Assembly: GCA_005223375.1 (NCBI GenBank)
Contig: RXOD01003973.1
Coordinates: forward strand, 1-33,855
Source of the DNA: Amoebophrya sp. AT5.2
Taxonomy: Eukaryota > Sar > Dinophyceae > Syndiniales > Amoebophryaceae
Reading direction: 5' to 3'
DNA: 33,855 bases
How positions within the stretch are numbered: the first letter of the stretch is position 1; each line of letters starts with the position of its first letter. Shown here piece after piece: positions 30,901 to 33,855 of this stretch. A program made the translations under genes and the position numbers. The notes under the pieces were generated by a model that saw only the letters and a list, made by a program, of their open reading frames with translations, searched no databases and was not told the DNA's origin.

Positions 30901-33855
30901 TCATCGCATCCAATGGGTCGGCGAGAGAGGTCGCTGCCGGTTCAAGTCACATCGTTTCACTTCTGTGTGCTCTCTATAGTGCAGGTCGTGCATGCTCTGT
31001 ATTCTTTTCAAAATGTCCGCTGCCTCGTCCGCTCGCAAAAGGGACGCCGGCGCTGTCGCGTCTTCATCTGGGGTCGTTGTAGTTCTCCTTTTATTCATGA
31101 TCAGGTGTCGATCGACCACCTCCCTGCAGTTGCTGTTTAACTGTTGCGTTCCGTCCTCCCGGCTGTAGAGGTAGCCCCCCATGTTCAGAAAACCCTGCAC
31201 GCGCAGCTCTTCCTGGTAGTTCAAATACCGGTCCCAGTCGCCATATCTCCACTCCTGCAGCCGCTTCTCCCCGGGGAGGGCGAAACAACTTCGCTCTTCG
31301 CCCTCCTCGATCAGCATGGCGGCGAGGGTGCGGCCCGGGTTCCGCGGACAGGGCACGCTGAAGTCGTGGACGCGGCAAAGCTTGATATTGCTCGTGCCCG
31401 ACGAGGGCGGCGAGGCGGGGGAACCGCGCTCGCCCAACATCTCCGTCTCATCTCCTTCTCCGTCTACTTCCGCGAATATCTCCTCGATCGCTGTCGCTTT
31501 TTTCCCCGTGAGTTTCCAGTCGTCGCCGTCAACAACCGAATCCGCGGTGTGCAGCTCCTCCAGGGAGAGATAGTCGCTTCCCAAATTTCGGAACGCCCCC
31601 ATCCAAGGGTGGATGACGAAATCATCCTTGAACCGGCCCGACCGGCTCGTTTTGTCGAAGTCGTGCACGTTCTGCAGCGGCATTATGCCGCCCTTCGCGC
31701 CGTTGTTGCGCAGCTCCAGCCGCTCCGTCTTCTCGTTCGAGCCGGAGCCCCGGAACTCGTCCGGTCTGGGCGTCGCCGCTTCCGCCACCTGCTCCGAGGA
31801 AGAGGACGTCGCCGCTTGTTCCTGCTGGGCCGCTCCGTAGATCATTTGCCGCACGTCGACCTGGATGTCGGACCAGTCGGACACCTGAGCGGCCCGGCTA
31901 CGAAAGGTGCGGTGGCCGTAGGCGATGTCGCGGTCAAAATCCTTTATGTACGAGTTGATGTCAATCATATGGTGGGACCAGATGGTAAGTGGCCAACTGA
32001 TATAGGGCTAGGCAATGGGTCCGCACTGGGGTGGCGACTGCGTTACGGCGCTCGCGCCGGGCGGTTTCACTTTCAGAGATGCGTTGTAAAGTGTTCTGGG
32101 GAGTAGTTGTAGTGGCGGCAGGGACAGGGAGATGAGCCATTAGGAGCGAGAGGAACAGGAAAGCCAGTTCGTAGCTAGAATGGCGTTGATGCTCCTACTC
32201 CTAGAACTACTTATAGATCTACCTGAACGAAAGGAACCCCCGAGCAGGACACACGAAAGGGACCCCGCCCGAGGAGCCCCCATAAAATTCCACTTGACTT
32301 ACCACAACCACCTGGTCCCACCATAAATGAGCAGCGTTGCCGGCTCCTTGCGAATGCAGTACAGAAGGTCCTTGCGGAAGTATTCGACCGAGAGAGGCTT
32401 GATGTCGGGCGCTTCCGCCGTTTTGTTGTGGTAGAACTCCCACAGTTCCCTCGCCGCGTTCACGCCTTCGTGCTCCTGCACCGTCGTCTTCACGAAGCAC
32501 TTCACGTCTTGGCTCCACCTTTCCAGCACCAGGGTGAGCGTTTTCTGCAACGAGGACCACTCCTGCTCGTTCTGCACCCCGATCACGATGTCGATGTCGT
32601 TCTCGAGGAAATCGGGATGGGCCCGCAACTCGCGCGCGCCCGCCGCACCGTACCGCATAAGGGCGATCAAGGTGCCGCGGATCGGAAACCAGTTCCCCCG
32701 CAGCCCCGGAATCTGCGTGTCCAGAATCTCCGCCACCTCCTTGAACGAGCTGTGGTAGTAGTCCACGAACTCCTGGTCAGTCAGGTTCTTCTGCTTGTCC
32801 ACGTCGCTGCCGAGTCTGAAAGGACCAGCTGGTAAGCTATTAGAAGCCGAAATGTAGCTGCTACTAACTTACTTATGGATGCATTATCGTGGTCACAGAA
32901 ATAATTTCGCGGCTTTTTTTCTCCGGAGCAATAAGAGTCTTTGCTTTCTTGAAGGGCGAAGGAAGCGAATTATTTTCGTTCACCTTCACACAACCTAAAA
33001 AAATCCTTTAGGAGGATCATCTTCAGGATCAGGATCTATGCCTTTGACAGCCTAGTAGCAGGCCTAGTCGTTCTTCGATGCCCTTGGCACTATCCAACGC
33101 GATCCGCCCCGTACTCTCCACCTACTGCCATCGAATGGGGCGTCTCAGCGAGCTTCCCAGCTGGTCTCGGTTCTTCATACCGAGGTGGTCGGCGTAGGCG
33201 TCCTTGCCGGACTGAATGTCCTCCGCGAACCACTTCCGGTACTTGTCGGCGCGCTCCCACCCGTTCACGATGTTCCACCCGTTCTTGGAGGGTTTTTTTT
33301 CTGTTACTTCACTTTCGGCACCTTCCTCCGCAGCAGCGCCCCCTTCCTCATCATCGTAGTCGTTTTGCATCAGCCGCAACAGTCCTTCGTACGTGAGGTC
33401 CGCCGAGAGTTCGTGGTACAGGCTCGTGAACTCCTGCACGATTTCCGCGGACTTTTTCAGGCGCTTTTGCTGCACCGCGATCTCCGAGTACGCGTCGGTG
33501 TAGGTGACTGCCATCGTGTTCTCCAGCTCGAGCACCAGGGTTTGCAACGTGACCAGGGGGCAGACGTCGCGGATCACGTGCCGGAAGAGCATCAGCGTGT
33601 GCGACAGCCCGCCGACGTACAGCTCCGCGCCCGAGCTGTAGAACTCGTCGTAGTGCCGTTTGATGTTCTGGTACGTCATAAAGAGGTCGCCGTTCTGGAT
33701 GCCGCCGCGCTCGCAGGCGGTCTTGATGCGCATCTCGTCGAACCGGTTCGTCGCGGGGTCGCGGCCGGTCTCCGTCTCGATCAGTTCGAGGGGGAAGTCG
33801 GGGGGCAGTCGGTCGATCGGCGAGTCACGCAGCTCGGCGGGGGCTTCGGCGGGGG
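30901..33855 (-). CDS. LicD-like nucleotidyltransferase-fold protein, 5' end beyond window
   Basis: Exons: 33855-33126 (open at the window edge), 32815-32326, 31962-30901. Intron 1 is GT-AG with phase 2 (WQ-LGSD). Intron 2 is an inverted-repeat element, and its removal joins PATLL-IDINSYIKDF in frame. The visible protein is about 760 residues. The first 240 are helical with an acidic spacer and no recognised domain. In the second exon, GNWFPIRGTLIALMRYG followed by FLENDIDIVIG fits the LicD signature (GTLLG-x-x-R ... DDDIDI), a nucleotidyltransferase fold used to transfer phosphocholine or other phospho-groups to glycans. The third exon carries low-complexity inserts and a terminal region (RYGDWDRYLNYQEEL). 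The substrate is unknown. No membrane segment is visible in the part shown. Confidence 0.7.
31968..32324. mobile_element. Introner-like element 2, 357 bp, forming intron 2 of the LicD-like gene
   Basis: The left end ATGGTGGGACCAGATGGT (31969-31986) and the complement of the right end ATGGTGGGACCAGGTGGT (32324-32307) agree at 17 of 18 positions and match the ends of element 1. Flanking hexamers CAATCA and AAATGA agree at 4 of 6, a decayed duplication. Removing 31963-32325 joins CTCATT to GACATC in frame. No candidate boundary uses AG. Internal blocks GCGCCGGGCGGTTTCA (about 32053), GAGATGAGCCATT (about 32130) and GCTAGAATGG (about 32174) recur in order in element 1. Confidence 0.85.

Noticed and set aside
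31144..32106. A 320-codon plus-strand open frame
   Set aside because: Antisense shadow of the LicD-like third exon in GC-rich sequence, running into introner element 2.

Overview
The window reads as nuclear DNA of a eukaryotic protist, most likely an alveolate of the dinoflagellate lineage. The best guess, from recall of published genomes and not from a search, is a Syndiniales parasite of the Amoebophrya type. Reasons: GC is moderate (about one half by eye). Genes are split by short introns, mostly GT-AG but some with boundaries that cannot be GT-AG. Every protein gene I could assemble lies on the minus strand, a one-way array. Two introns are complete inverted-repeat insertion elements (introner-like). 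I saw no bacterial operon, rRNA, tRNA or CRISPR feature.

Layout from the right edge in the direction of transcription: a LicD-like nucleotidyltransferase-fold gene, 5' end cut by the window (33855-30901, one introner); a small gene with an ASF1-like pattern (30709 to about 29118); a PCNA-like sliding clamp in about six exons (28993-27019, with an insertion element in intron 4); a cold-shock-domain plus RanBP2-zinc-finger RNA-binding protein (26427-25456); an unresolved exon with a SAM-like pattern (25193-24997); a 199-residue ankyrin protein in five exons (24087-22915); a single-exon secretory or membrane FkbM-type methyltransferase of 1100 residues (21636-18334); an MGNAC-starting, probably N-myristoylated low-complexity protein (17822-15463); an MKP1-like dual-specificity phosphatase with gelsolin-like segments (15275-12629); an unrecognised short-repeat protein in four exons (11568-10172); a homologue of the adaptor chaperone AAGAB/p34 with its G-domain-like module duplicated (9342-5602, one introner); a 500-residue ankyrin protein (4598-2232); and the N-terminal 371 residues of a secreted or anchored protein (1114-1, cut by the left edge).

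The genes do not form one pathway. They are a housekeeping and signalling mix: clamp, possible histone chaperone, phosphatase, trafficking chaperone, RNA-binding protein, glycan or methyl transfer. The strongest structural signal is the insertion-element family at 8592-9119 and 31968-32324. It has 18-bp near-perfect terminal inverted repeats and short flanking duplications, and clean removal restores the reading frame without an AG acceptor. A third, related element at 27535-27882 has a 10-bp target duplication. Exon junctions were inferred by hand from phase, splice signals and protein continuity. They need transcript support.
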